13,294 nt of DNA from an uncultured Eubacteriales bacterium (lineage in GTDB: Bacteria > Bacillota_A > Clostridia > Oscillospirales > Oscillospiraceae). The notes under the pieces were generated by a model. The model ran no database searches. It worked only from the letters and a program-made list of their open reading frames with translations, and was not told where the DNA came from. The position numbers and the translations under genes were made by a program. Shown here piece by piece: positions 1-7,594 of this stretch; position 1 is the stretch's first letter; each line of letters starts with the position of its first letter. The DNA lies in NCBI GenBank assembly GCA_949451265.1, contig CASTQR010000028.1, forward strand, positions 1 through 13,294, given 5' to 3'.

Positions 1-1
1 C

Positions 2-1669
2 CCCCGCCTGTCCGATCTGGCCCCCGCCTTTGACTACCGCTGGCTGCTGGAGGGCAAGAACGAGTGCCCCGCCGAGGTGGAGCTGGACGGACGGCGCTAT
101 CAGGTCTTTGGCGACATGGCCCGGCCCGCCGGCCGGGAGGGGGAGGCGGTGCTGGCCACCACCTACTGGCTGGACATTACCGATCTGGCGGACACGCGGG
201 ATATCTATCAGGCCACCCGGCCGGTGGCGGCGCTGCTGCTGCTGGACAACTACGAGGACGCCATCAAGGGACAGAACGAAAACGTCCGTTCCGCTATGCT
301 CAGCGACATCAGCCAGCGGCTGGCGCGGGCGGCGGAGGAGGTCAGCGGCATTTTCTGCCGGCTGGACCGGGACCGGTTCCTGTTCATTTTTGAGGAGCAG
401 TATTTGGAGGGCTTCAAGGCAGACAAATTTTCCTTGCTGGACAGCGTCCGGGAGGTGCAGAACGCCAGCGGCATCTCCGCCACACTGTCCATCGGCGTGG
501 GTGTGGACGGGGAGAGCTTCGCCGAGCTGTTCCGCTTTGCCAACCTGTCGGTGGAGATGGCCCTGAGCCGGGGGGGCGATCAGGCGGTGGTGAAAAACCG
601 CTTCACCTTCGAGTTCTACGGGGGCCGCTCCAAGGAGGCGGAGCGGCGCACCAAGGTCAAGAGCCGGGTGATGGCCTCCGCCATGGGGGAGCTGGTGGCG
701 GACGCCTCCCAGGTGCTGGTGATGGGCCACAAGACCCCGGACATGGACGCGGTGGGCGCGGCAGTGGGCGTGTGCGCCATCGCCCGGTTCAAGGGCGTGC
801 CCTGCCGCATCGTCCGGCCCCACGGCCCCACCCCCGCCGACGAGCTGTATGAGCGGGTGGGGAAGCTGCCCCAGTACGAGGGCGTGTTTTTAGACCCCCA
901 GGAGGCCATGGTGCGGGCGGACTCCCAGTCCCTGCTGGTGGTGGTGGACACCAACCGCCCGGAGCAGGTGGAGGACCAGGAGCTGCTGGCCTCCTGCAAC
1001 AAGGTGGCGGTCATCGACCACCACCGGAGGGCGGCCACCTACATCGAGGGGGCAGCGCTGAACTTCCACGAGCCCTACGCCTCCTCCGCCTGCGAGCTGG
1101 TGGCGGAGCTCATCGCCTACCTGATGGAGCCCACCGACCTGCTCCCCGGCGAGGCCCAGGCCATGATGGCGGGGCTCATGCTGGACACAAAGAACTTCAC
1201 CATGCGCACCGGGGGGCGCACCTTCGAGGCGGCGGCCATGCTCCGCCGGGCGGGGGGCGACACCGGGGAGGTGCGCAAGCTGTTCCAGACCAACCTGTCC
1301 GACGCGGTGGAGAAGTACTGCCTCATCCAGGCCGCCCAGCCCTACCGCCAGGACATCGCCATCGCCGCCGTGGACAGGACGGTGGGCCGGGTGACGGCGG
1401 CCCAGGCGGCGGACGAGCTGCTGAACATCGCGGGTATCTCCGCCTCCTTCGTGCTGTACCCCGACGAGGGGCGGGTCATCGTCTCCGCCCGGAGCAGCGG
1501 GCCGGTCAACGTGCAGGTGATTGTGGAGGCCCTGGGCGGCGGCGGCAACGCGGCGGCGGCGGGGGCCCAGATCCCCGGCCGGACGGTGGAGGAGGTGCGG
1601 CGGGAGCTCATCGCCGTGCTGGACAGCTATTTCGATGATACCAATAAGGAAAAACAGGACGAAGCATAA
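2..1669 (+). CDS. gdpP: GdpP-family cyclic-di-AMP phosphodiesterase (DHH/DHHA1), 5' end missing
   Basis: Membrane-bound phosphodiesterase that hydrolyses c-di-AMP to pApA, controlling a messenger of osmotic and cell-wall balance. The frame is open from base 2, so the N-terminal membrane helices and the start of the PAS-like domain lie outside; 555 codons remain of a family usually around 650 residues. In order: the end of the PAS-like region (to about base 190), a degenerate GGDEF domain in which the signature is replaced by DRDRF (365-379) and which ends in RGGDQAVVK, then the DHH domain with HKTPDMDA (728-751), VVDTN (from 944) and DHH (1016-1024), and GLMLDTKNF near 1180. The C-terminal DHHA1 glycine motif reads GGGGN, with Asn at 1547-1549 where DHHA1 proteins usually have His. 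The gene ends TAA, 40 bp before rplI. Metal-binding DHH residues look intact, so activity is expected. The GTG at 77 is internal, not the start. Confidence 0.93.
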   Translation, partial: PRLSDLAPAFDYRWLLEGKNECPAEVELDGRRYQVFGDMARPAGREGEAVLATTYWLDITDLADTRDIYQATRPVAALLLLDNYEDAIKGQNENVRSAMLSDISQRLARAAEEVSGIFCRLDRDRFLFIFEEQYLEGFKADKFSLLDSVREVQNASGISATLSIGVGVDGESFAELFRFANLSVEMALSRGGDQAVVKNRFTFEFYGGRSKEAERRTKVKSRVMASAMGELVADASQVLVMGHKTPDMDAVGAAVGVCAIARFKGVPCRIVRPHGPTPADELYERVGKLPQYEGVFLDPQEAMVRADSQSLLVVVDTNRPEQVEDQELLASCNKVAVIDHHRRAATYIEGAALNFHEPYASSACELVAELIAYLMEPTDLLPGEAQAMMAGLMLDTKNFTMRTGGRTFEAAAMLRRAGGDTGEVRKLFQTNLSDAVEKYCLIQAAQPYRQDIAIAAVDRTVGRVTAAQAADELLNIAGISASFVLYPDEGRVIVSARSSGPVNVQVIVEALGGGGNAAAAGAQIPGRTVEEVRRELIAVLDSYFDDTNKEKQDEA

Positions 1670-1673
1670 CCCA

Positions 1674-1687
1674 CGGGCATATGCCCG
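1674..1687 (+). other. Perfect 14-bp palindrome / small hairpin before rplI
   Basis: CGGGCATATGCCCG is its own reverse complement and can fold as a 5-bp GC stem (CGGGC/GCCCG) with an ATAT loop. It sits in the 40-bp gap between the gdpP stop and the rplI ribosome binding site (AGGAGG, 1696-1701). No T-tract follows, so it is not a standard intrinsic terminator. It could be an mRNA processing or stability element, or simply chance in GC-rich DNA. Confidence 0.4.
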
Positions 1688-1709
1688 GAATCCATAGGAG
1701 GAGAAAGCC

Positions 1710-2159
1710 ATGAAGGTAATTTTACAGCAGGACGTGAAGGGCCAGGGCAAGAAGGGCCAGATGGTGGAGGTGTCCGACGGCTACGGGCGGAACTTCCTCC
1801 TGCCCCGGAAGCTGGCGGTGGAGGCCACCGCGGAGAACATCAACACCATGAAGATGCAGGACAAGGCCAAGGCCGCCAAGCTGGCGGAGGAGAAGGCCGC
1901 CGCCCAGGCCCTGGCGGAAAAGCTGAAGGGCGTGCAGGTGAAGATCAAGGCCCGGGCGGGCCAGGGGGGCAAGCTGTTCGGCTCCATCACCAGCAAGGAG
2001 ATCTCGGAGGAGCTGAACAGGCAGTTCGGCCTGGACGTGGGCAAGAGCAAGATCGTGCTGGCCGACCCCATCAAGTCCTTCGGCGCCTTCGAGGTGAAGT
2101 GCAAGCTGGGCAGCGAGGTGTCCGGCGCCATCAACGTGCTGGTCATTGAGGACAAGTAA
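1710..2159 (+). CDS. rplI: 50S ribosomal protein bL9
   Basis: bL9 binds 23S rRNA near the L1 stalk and helps maintain reading frame on the ribosome. The 149-residue product is the usual length. It has the N-terminal RNA-binding domain with the family signature around residues 13-32 (GQMVEVSDGYGRNFLLPRK; many homologues have Ala where Gly precedes RNF). A long charged Lys/Ala/Glu-rich connecting helix follows at about 40-75, then the C-terminal domain with the glycine-rich GQGGKLFGS loop. The start is ATG with AGGAGG 8 bp upstream. The stop is separated from the next start by a single base. Placement between gdpP and dnaB matches the conserved Firmicutes order. Confidence 0.97.
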   Translation: MKVILQQDVKGQGKKGQMVEVSDGYGRNFLLPRKLAVEATAENINTMKMQDKAKAAKLAEEKAAAQALAEKLKGVQVKIKARAGQGGKLFGSITSKEISEELNRQFGLDVGKSKIVLADPIKSFGAFEVKCKLGSEVSGAINVLVIEDK

Positions 2160-2160
2160 G

Positions 2161-2433
2161 ATGGCCAAAAAAGAGAAGGCGCCCCCCAAGCCCCGCCGCT
2201 GGACCCCCAAGGAGGCCCAGGCCGTCATCGGGCGGATGCTGGTGCCGTCCATCCTCATCGTCATGGCGGCGGTCTATTTCCGGCAGCAGCTCCTGCTGCT
2301 CCCCGCCTTCGCCCTGTGGGTGGTGATGGCCCTGATCCTCTACAAATACTGGCGGTGCCCCAAGTGCGGCAAGACCCTGCCCAAGACGGGCAAGACCTTC
2401 GAGTGCCCCAAATGCGGGGCCAAGATCGACTAA
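2161..2433 (+). CDS. Small two-helix membrane protein with C-terminal zinc ribbon, function unknown
   Basis: I do not recognise a named family. The 90-residue product starts with a basic, proline-rich cytoplasmic-looking segment (KKEKAPPKPRR). Two closely spaced hydrophobic helices follow, at about residues 24-42 and 47-66. It ends in a zinc ribbon with two CPKC knuckles about 15 residues apart, and the ribbon probably faces the cytoplasm together with the basic N terminus. ATG at 2161 is chosen because GAGGA (2148-2152), inside the end of rplI, lies 8 bp upstream. The in-frame TTG at 2146 would give a 5-residue extension without a better site. It lies one base after the rplI stop and 30 bp before dnaB, so it is very probably co-transcribed and translationally linked to rplI. 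Zinc binding and membrane location are inferred from sequence; any role with the ribosome or helicase is only guilt by association. Confidence 0.85.
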   Translation: MAKKEKAPPKPRRWTPKEAQAVIGRMLVPSILIVMAAVYFRQQLLLLPAFALWVVMALILYKYWRCPKCGKTLPKTGKTFECPKCGAKID

Positions 2434-2463
2434 ACCCCACCGTTCCCGAAAGGAGGCCAGCCC

Positions 2464-3825
2464 ATGCCCGCGGAGGAATTGATGGAACTGCAGATGCCCC
2501 ACTCCGTCATGGCGGAGCAGTCGGTGCTGGGCTCCATGCTGATTGACGAGCGGTGCGTCCCCGCCGTCATGGAGCGGCTGCGGCCCGACGACTTCTACCT
2601 GCGGCCCAACAAGGCCCTGTTCGATGTGATGTTCACCATGTTCAACCGGTTCGAGACCATCGACCCGGTGACGGTGGTGGACCGGATGAAGCAGGCGGGG
2701 GCCTATGACGGCAACACCGTGCCCTACCTGCGCCAGCTCATGGAGATCACCCCCACCGCCGCCAACGTCATGGAGTACGTGGACATTGTGGCGGACAAGG
2801 CGCTGCTGCGCCGGGTGGGGGAGGCCGCCGGGGAGCTGGTGGAGCTGGTGCGGGCGGAGGCCGGCACCGCGTCCCAGATTTTAGAGGCGGCGGAGCAGCG
2901 GATCTACGCCATCCGCCAGGGCCGCTCCGCCCGGGGGCTGAGCCACATCTCCGCCGTGATGAACGAGGTGTGGGAGACCATCAAGGAGCGGCAGGCCCAG
3001 GGGGGCGAGTTCCCCGGCATCTCCACCGGGCTGGTGGACCTGGACCGGCGGATCTCCGGGCTGAACGACTCCGACCTCATCATCGTGGCGGGCCGCCCCG
3101 GCATGGGCAAGTCCTCCCTGGCCATGAACATCGGGGTGGAGGCCGCCAAGCACTCGGGGAAAAGCGTGGCGGTGTTTTCCCTGGAAATGAGCAAGGCCCA
3201 GCTGGGGATGCGGCTGGTGGCCACCGAGGCGCTGATGGACAACAAGAAGCTGGCCAACGGGCGGATCACCGGGGAGGAGGAGTGGGGCCGGGTGGCCCTG
3301 GCGGTGGCGGAGCTGAGCCAGGCCAAGATGTACCTGGACGACGACGCCTCCCTGTCCGTGGCGGAGATCAACGCCAAGTGCCGCCGGATCGACGATCTGG
3401 GGCTGATCATCATCGACTACCTCCAGCTCATGACCTCCGCCGGGGGCCCGCCCAAGAGCAACGAGAACCGGCAGCAGATTGTGTCCGATATGTCCCGCGC
3501 CCTGAAGCTGATGGCCAAGGAGCTGAACGTGCCGGTGATCTGCGCCTCCCAGCTCTCCCGGGCCAACGAGAGCCGGAGCGCCGGCCAGCGCCGGCCCATG
3601 CTGTCCGACCTGCGGGAGTCCGGCGCCATCGAGCAGGACGCGGACATCGTCATGTTCATCCACCGGGAGAGCTACTATGACGACGACACGGAGAACCCCA
3701 ACGTGGCGGAGTGCATTGTGGCGAAGAACCGCCACGGCGAGACGGGCACCGTCATGATGGAGTGGAGGCCGGAGTTCACCGTGTTCCGCAACCTGTCCTA
3801 CCAGTACGATGACGAGGAGCTGTGA
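2464..3825 (+). CDS. dnaB: Replicative DNA helicase DnaB (Firmicutes DnaC)
   Basis: Hexameric 5'-3' helicase that unwinds DNA at the replication fork and binds primase. The 453-residue length is normal, with no intein. The N-terminal primase-interacting domain begins AEQSVLGSMLID (about residue 17) and runs to about 110. A linker follows, then the RecA-like motor from about 175: Walker A GRPGMGKSS (210-218), Walker B IIIDYLQLM with Asp near 318, the conserved LRESGAIEQDAD segment, and a KNRHGETG segment that matches the arginine-finger loop region. The start ATG has an almost perfect AAAGGAGG (2449-2456) at 7 bp spacing, the strongest ribosome binding site in the window. The TGA stop overlaps the tilS ATG by one base (TGATG), indicating translational coupling. 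Lack of an adjacent loader gene is normal in this gene order. Confidence 0.97.
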   Translation: MPAEELMELQMPHSVMAEQSVLGSMLIDERCVPAVMERLRPDDFYLRPNKALFDVMFTMFNRFETIDPVTVVDRMKQAGAYDGNTVPYLRQLMEITPTAANVMEYVDIVADKALLRRVGEAAGELVELVRAEAGTASQILEAAEQRIYAIRQGRSARGLSHISAVMNEVWETIKERQAQGGEFPGISTGLVDLDRRISGLNDSDLIIVAGRPGMGKSSLAMNIGVEAAKHSGKSVAVFSLEMSKAQLGMRLVATEALMDNKKLANGRITGEEEWGRVALAVAELSQAKMYLDDDASLSVAEINAKCRRIDDLGLIIIDYLQLMTSAGGPPKSNENRQQIVSDMSRALKLMAKELNVPVICASQLSRANESRSAGQRRPMLSDLRESGAIEQDADIVMFIHRESYYDDDTENPNVAECIVAKNRHGETGTVMMEWRPEFTVFRNLSYQYDDEEL

Positions 3826-5171
3826 TGGACGGCTTCCGGTTTGACCTGATCCCGGCGGGGAGCGGGGTGCTGTGCGCCCTGTCCGGCGGGGCGGACAGTA
3901 TGTACCTGCTGTGCCGCCTGTTAGAGGGGCGGGAAAAGTGCGGCTGGACAGTCCACGCCGCCCACCTGAACCACGGCCTGCGCCCCGCCGCCCGGCGGGA
4001 CGAGGATTTCGTCCGGGACTGGTGCAAAAAGCAGAACGTCCCGCTGCACACCCTCCGCGAGCATGTGGAGGAATACGCGTTCCGGAATAAACTCTCCGTA
4101 GAGGAGGCGGGGCGGGTTCTGCGCTACCGCTTCCTGGAGGAGACCGCCTGGGAGATCGGGGACGCGGAACACCCCTTCTTCGTGGCCACCGGCCACCACG
4201 CCGGGGACAACGCGGAGACCGTGCTGATGAACCTGATCCGCGGCTGCGGGCTCCACGGCCTGACGGGCATACCGGAACGCCGGGGGAGCGTCGTCCGGCC
4301 CATGCTGAACGTCACCCGGCGGGAGATTCTGGCGTATCTGGAGGAGCGCCACGTCCCCCATGTGGAGGACGAGACCAATGCCGACCCGGCCTACACCCGG
4401 AACAAGGTGCGGCTCCAGCTCCTGCCCCTGCTGGAGGAGCTGAACCCCCGGGCGGTGGAGCACATCCGCGCCGCCGCCGCCCGCCTGGGTGAGGACGAGG
4501 CGGAGCTGTCCCGGCAGGCGGCGGCTATCAGCGGCCAGGGCCTGGAGATCCCGCACGGGCTCGCCGTCAACGCGGACTTGCTGCGGGAGGCCCCCCGTCC
4601 CATCGCCCTGCGGGCCTGCGGGCAGCTGCTGGAGCGGGCGGGTTTGGGCGGCGAAGCCGTCCACCGGGAGGGGATGCTCTCCCTGGCTTTGGGGGACGAC
4701 CCCTCAGCGGCCATGGACGTACCCGGCGGGCGGGTCTGGCGGCAGTACGGCCTGCTGGCCCTGTCCCCGGAACAAAAACCGCCTCCGCCCAGGCCCATGG
4801 AACTGACGGAAGGGCAGATCCTCTGGGGGGGCTGGGCCATCAGCTGCGGCCCGGCGGTGTGCCCGGAAAAGGCGTATCTGACCCCCCGCAATTTTTATCT
4901 GAAGCCGGACCGCTACGTGGTCCGCCCCCGGAAAGAGGGGGATAAGCTCACCCTGGGCAAGCGCCCCCCCAAGACGGTGAAGAAACTGCTGATGGAGGCC
5001 CGCGTCCCCGCCGGACAGCGGGAACAGGTGCCCGTGCTGGACAGCGGGGGGCGGGCGGCGGCCCTGGGGGGCTTCGGCCCGGACAAGGAGTTTCTGGCGG
5101 AGCCGGGACAACCGGCCCTCCATTTCATTTTAAAAGCAGAGGAGAATGAACATGATCCATCCAGACATTGA
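3825..5171 (+). CDS. tilS: tRNA(Ile)-lysidine synthetase
   Basis: ATP-dependent enzyme that converts the wobble cytidine of the CAU-anticodon tRNA-Ile to lysidine, so that AUA is read as isoleucine. The 448-residue product carries the PP-loop SGGADS at 20-25, followed by HLNHGLRP. The second conserved segment is ATGHHAGDNAET (His-His at 124-125), where many homologues have DD instead of GD. RNKVR near 192 and LLPLLEELNP follow. The C-terminal TilS domain starts near 360 and contains RPRKEGDKL and the PKTVKKLL segment. ATG at 3825 shares its A with the dnaB stop and has GAGGAG just upstream; the GTG at 3822 is a less likely alternative. The 3' end runs 20 bp into hpt. The tilS-hpt-ftsH order is conserved in Firmicutes, where the first two genes can even be fused. 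Confidence 0.95.
   Translation: MDGFRFDLIPAGSGVLCALSGGADSMYLLCRLLEGREKCGWTVHAAHLNHGLRPAARRDEDFVRDWCKKQNVPLHTLREHVEEYAFRNKLSVEEAGRVLRYRFLEETAWEIGDAEHPFFVATGHHAGDNAETVLMNLIRGCGLHGLTGIPERRGSVVRPMLNVTRREILAYLEERHVPHVEDETNADPAYTRNKVRLQLLPLLEELNPRAVEHIRAAAARLGEDEAELSRQAAAISGQGLEIPHGLAVNADLLREAPRPIALRACGQLLERAGLGGEAVHREGMLSLALGDDPSAAMDVPGGRVWRQYGLLALSPEQKPPPPRPMELTEGQILWGGWAISCGPAVCPEKAYLTPRNFYLKPDRYVVRPRKEGDKLTLGKRPPKTVKKLLMEARVPAGQREQVPVLDSGGRAAALGGFGPDKEFLAEPGQPALHFILKAEENEHDPSRH
5139..5144 (+). promoter_or_regulatory. Ribosome binding site that fixes the hpt start
   Basis: GAGGAG lies inside the 3' end of tilS. It is 1 bp from an ATG at 5146 but 7 bp from the ATG at 5152, which favours 5152 as the hpt start. 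The site is preceded by an A/T-rich run (CATTTCATTTTAAAAGC), unusual in this GC-rich window, which should keep it unstructured. Confidence 0.6.
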
Positions 5172-5694
5172 ACAGGTGCTGTACACCGAGGAGCAGCTCA
5201 GAAGCCGCGTGCGGGAGGTGGGGGCCCAGATCACCGCCGACTACGCGGGCCGGGAACCCCTGCTGATCTCCGTCCTCCGGGGATCCTACATCTTCATGGC
5301 CGACCTGACCCGGGCCATCGGCCTGGACGTGACGGTGGACTTCATGGCGGTGTCCTCCTACGGGGCGGGCACCGCCAGCTCCGGCCAGGTGGAGATCAAA
5401 AAGGACCTGTCCGACTCCATCGAGGGCAAGGATTTGATCATCGTGGAGGACATCCTGGACTCCGGCAACACCCTGTACTACCTGATGGACGTGCTCCGGG
5501 CCCGGAAGCCCGCCTCCATCCGCATCTGCGCCCTCATGGACAAGCCGGAGCGCCGCGTCAAGCCCATCACCGCCGACTACGTGGGCTTCACCATCCCGGA
5601 CGCCTTCATCGTGGGCTACGGCCTGGACTACGCGGAGAAGTACCGCAACCTGCCCTACGTGGGGGTTTTGAAGCCCTCGGTCTACGGCGAGTAA
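5152..5694 (+). CDS. hpt: Hypoxanthine (guanine) phosphoribosyltransferase
   Basis: Purine salvage enzyme that joins hypoxanthine or guanine to PRPP to give IMP or GMP. It acts in the cytoplasm. The 180-residue product has the usual length. Evidence includes the [11 protein letters not shown] segment near the N-terminal third, [11 protein letters not shown] (flexible loop), and the PRPP-binding motif [12 protein letters not shown] at 96-107, with the acidic pair E99-D100 and the likely catalytic D103. The C-terminal [22 protein letters not shown] is typical of bacterial HPRTs. The start at 5152 is preferred over the in-frame ATG at 5146 by ribosome-site spacing and by length. The gene begins inside tilS (20-bp overlap), so it is probably translationally coupled. 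A 37-bp gap precedes ftsH. Confidence 0.96.
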   Translation: MIHPDIEQVLYTEEQLRSRVREVGAQITADYAGREPLLISVLRGSYIFMADLTRAIGLDVTVDFMAVSSYGAGTASSGQVEIKKDLSDSIEGKDLIIVEDILDSGNTLYYLMDVLRARKPASIRICALMDKPERRVKPITADYVGFTIPDAFIVGYGLDYAEKYRNLPYVGVLKPSVYGE

Positions 5695-5695
5695 A

Positions 5696-5712
5696 GGGCG
5701 AAGCTCACGCCC
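5696..5712 (+). other. Small GC hairpin in the hpt-ftsH gap
   Basis: GGGCG (5696-5700) and CGCCC (5708-5712) can pair around a 7-nt loop, two bases after the hpt stop and just before the ftsH ribosome binding site. The downstream bases are A-rich rather than a T-tract, so it does not look like an intrinsic terminator on the plus strand. It could be a weak attenuation or processing element. The stem is short and may be chance. Confidence 0.3.
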
Positions 5713-5715
5713 AAA

Positions 5716-5721
5716 AAGGAG
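5716..5721 (+). promoter_or_regulatory. Ribosome binding site for TTG-initiated ftsH
   Basis: AAGGAG lies 10 bp before TTG at 5732. No in-frame ATG or GTG is nearby that would keep the first membrane helix, so TTG is the most credible start. Confidence 0.65.
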
Positions 5722-5731
5722 ACAAACTATT

Positions 5732-7591
5732 TTGAAGCAGCCAAACAGAATTGTAAGCATCCTATTATATGTGGCCGTGCTGGTGGCCCTGCTGTGGGGG
5801 CTGTCCATCTTCACCGGGGCGGGCCGGGGCGGGGAGATCGCCTACTCCGCCGCGGTGGACTGCTTCCGCCGGGGGCAGGTGGCGGAGTTCGTGGTGGGCG
5901 GGGACGGCGTACTGACCATGAAGCTCACTGACGGCTCCTTGCGCCGCCACACCCTGTCCGATGTGGAGGGCTTCCGGCAGGAGTTCGGCCCCCTGTTTGA
6001 GGAACAGCGGGAGCAGGGCATCCTCAAGAGCTACGACTTCCGCCGGCCCTTTGAGACGCCGTTGTGGCTCATCGTGCTGGTGCCCTGTTTAGCGTCGGCG
6101 GCCCTGGCCCTGGGGCTGTGGGCGGTGCTGAACGCCCGGCAGCAGCAGTCCTCCCAGGGGGGCGGCGGCCCCGGCCCCAGCCGCTTCGGGCAGGCCCGGG
6201 CCGTGGAGGGCGGCAAGGACAGCAAGGTCACCTTCGCCGACGTGGCCGGGGCGGACGAGGAGAAGCAGGAGCTCCAGGAGCTGGTGGACTTCCTCAAGGA
6301 GCCCCAGAAGTTCATCGACCTGGGGGCCCGCATCCCCAAGGGGGTGCTGCTGGTGGGCCCGCCGGGCACCGGCAAGACCCTGCTGGCCCGTGCCGTGGCC
6401 GGGGAGGCGGGGGTGAAGTTCCTGTCCATCTCCGGCTCCGACTTCGTGGAGCTGTACGTGGGCGTGGGCGCCTCCCGTGTCCGGGATCTCTTTGACCAGG
6501 CCAAGCGGGACTGCCCCGCCATCGTGTTCATCGACGAGATCGACGCCGTGGGCCGCCAGCGGGGCACCGGCCTGGGCGGCGGCCACGACGAGCGGGAGCA
6601 GACGTTGAACCAGCTCCTGGTGGAGATGGACGGCTTCTCCGCCAACGAGGGGGTCATCGTGCTGGCGGCCACCAACCGGCAGGACATTCTGGATCCCGCC
6701 CTGCTGCGCCCCGGCCGGTTCGACCGGCAGGTGTTCGTGGGCCGGCCCGACATGAAGGGCCGGGAGGAGATCCTCCGGGTGCACACCCGGAAGAAGCCGT
6801 TGGCCGACGATGTGGACCTGAAGGAGATCGCCCGGGAGACCACCGGCTTCACCGGGGCGGATCTGGAGAACCTGATGAACGAGTCCGCCCTGCTGGCCGC
6901 CCGGAAGGACCAGCCCTATATCACCCTGGCCGATGTGCAGCAGTCCGTCATCAAGGTCATCGCCGGGCCGGAGAAGAAGAGCCGGGTGAAGCTGGCGGAG
7001 GACCGGCGCATCACCGCCTATCACGAGGCGGGCCACGCCGTGGTGAGCCACGCCCTGCCCACCCAGGACCCGGTGCAGCAGATCACCATCGTGCCCCGGG
7101 GGAGCGCGGCGGGCATGACCATCAACCGGCCCCAGGAGGACCGGGACCACGTGTCCCAGAAGCGGCTGGAGGAGACGCTGGCCACCTTCTTAGGGGGCCG
7201 CTGCGCCGAAGAGACGGCCCTGGGCTTCGTGTGCACGGGGGCGGTGAGCGACCTGGAGCGGGCCACCGCTATCGCCCGGGACATGGTGACGAAATACGGC
7301 ATGAGCAACCGGCTGGGCCACACCGCCTTCGGGGCGGGCCACGACGAGGTGTTCATCGGCCGGTCCATGGCCCAGGCCAAACCCTACTCTGAGGAGACGG
7401 CGGCCCTCATCGACCGGGAGGTGAAGGCCCTGCTGGACGGGGCCTACGAGACCTGCCGGGACATATTGCGGCGGGATCGGGACAAATTAGAGATCGTGGC
7501 CCAGTACCTGCTGAAGCACGAGAGCATGGACGCCGCCCAGTTCCAGCTGGTGTACGACGATCCGGCGGCGCTGGACGCGGGGGAAGGATGA
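5732..7591 (+). CDS. ftsH: ATP-dependent membrane zinc metalloprotease FtsH
   Basis: AAA+ protease that extracts and degrades membrane and short-lived soluble proteins; it forms membrane hexamers. The 619-residue product has a first helix at about 7-27, an extracytoplasmic domain, a second helix at about 110-134 and a Gly/Ser/Gln-rich linker. The AAA+ module has Walker A GPPGTGKT (209-216), Walker B IVFIDEID (264-271) and the second region of homology [19 protein letters not shown]. The protease domain has HEAGH at 431-435, and D507 is the probable third zinc ligand. The pore-loop motif reads YVG (Y242), where bacterial FtsH usually has FVG. The start is TTG. The first codons (AGA, GTA, CTA, TTA, TAT) are A/T-rich and rare here, which probably lowers 5' mRNA structure. 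It ends 3 bp before lepB. Confidence 0.97.
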   Translation: MKQPNRIVSILLYVAVLVALLWGLSIFTGAGRGGEIAYSAAVDCFRRGQVAEFVVGGDGVLTMKLTDGSLRRHTLSDVEGFRQEFGPLFEEQREQGILKSYDFRRPFETPLWLIVLVPCLASAALALGLWAVLNARQQQSSQGGGGPGPSRFGQARAVEGGKDSKVTFADVAGADEEKQELQELVDFLKEPQKFIDLGARIPKGVLLVGPPGTGKTLLARAVAGEAGVKFLSISGSDFVELYVGVGASRVRDLFDQAKRDCPAIVFIDEIDAVGRQRGTGLGGGHDEREQTLNQLLVEMDGFSANEGVIVLAATNRQDILDPALLRPGRFDRQVFVGRPDMKGREEILRVHTRKKPLADDVDLKEIARETTGFTGADLENLMNESALLAARKDQPYITLADVQQSVIKVIAGPEKKSRVKLAEDRRITAYHEAGHAVVSHALPTQDPVQQITIVPRGSAAGMTINRPQEDRDHVSQKRLEETLATFLGGRCAEETALGFVCTGAVSDLERATAIARDMVTKYGMSNRLGHTAFGAGHDEVFIGRSMAQAKPYSEETAALIDREVKALLDGAYETCRDILRRDRDKLEIVAQYLLKHESMDAAQFQLVYDDPAALDAGEG

Positions 7592-7594
7592 GCC

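Noticed and set aside
1550..1562. GCG repeat tract in gdpP
   Set aside because: It is a run of alanine codons next to the glycine motif, consistent with GC-rich codon choice; it does not look like an expanded repeat.
890..1750. Minus-strand frame of 286 codons opposite gdpP
   Set aside because: It is in register with gdpP and ends exactly where gdpP uses a rare TTA codon (890-892). It is a shadow of GC-rich coding sequence.
2881..3735. Minus-strand frame of 284 codons opposite dnaB
   Set aside because: It is in register with dnaB, bounded by the TTA codon at 2881, and its His/Gly/Leu-rich product has no domain.
5696..5720. Intrinsic terminator between hpt and ftsH
   Set aside because: The stem is only 5 bp and is followed by A residues, not a T-tract.
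5732..5770. Possible internal promoter at the start of ftsH (TATTAT at 5763-5768)
   Set aside because: No -35-like hexamer lies at 16-18 bp spacing; the nearest TTGAAG is about 25 bp away. The A/T richness is better explained by a low-structure translation start.
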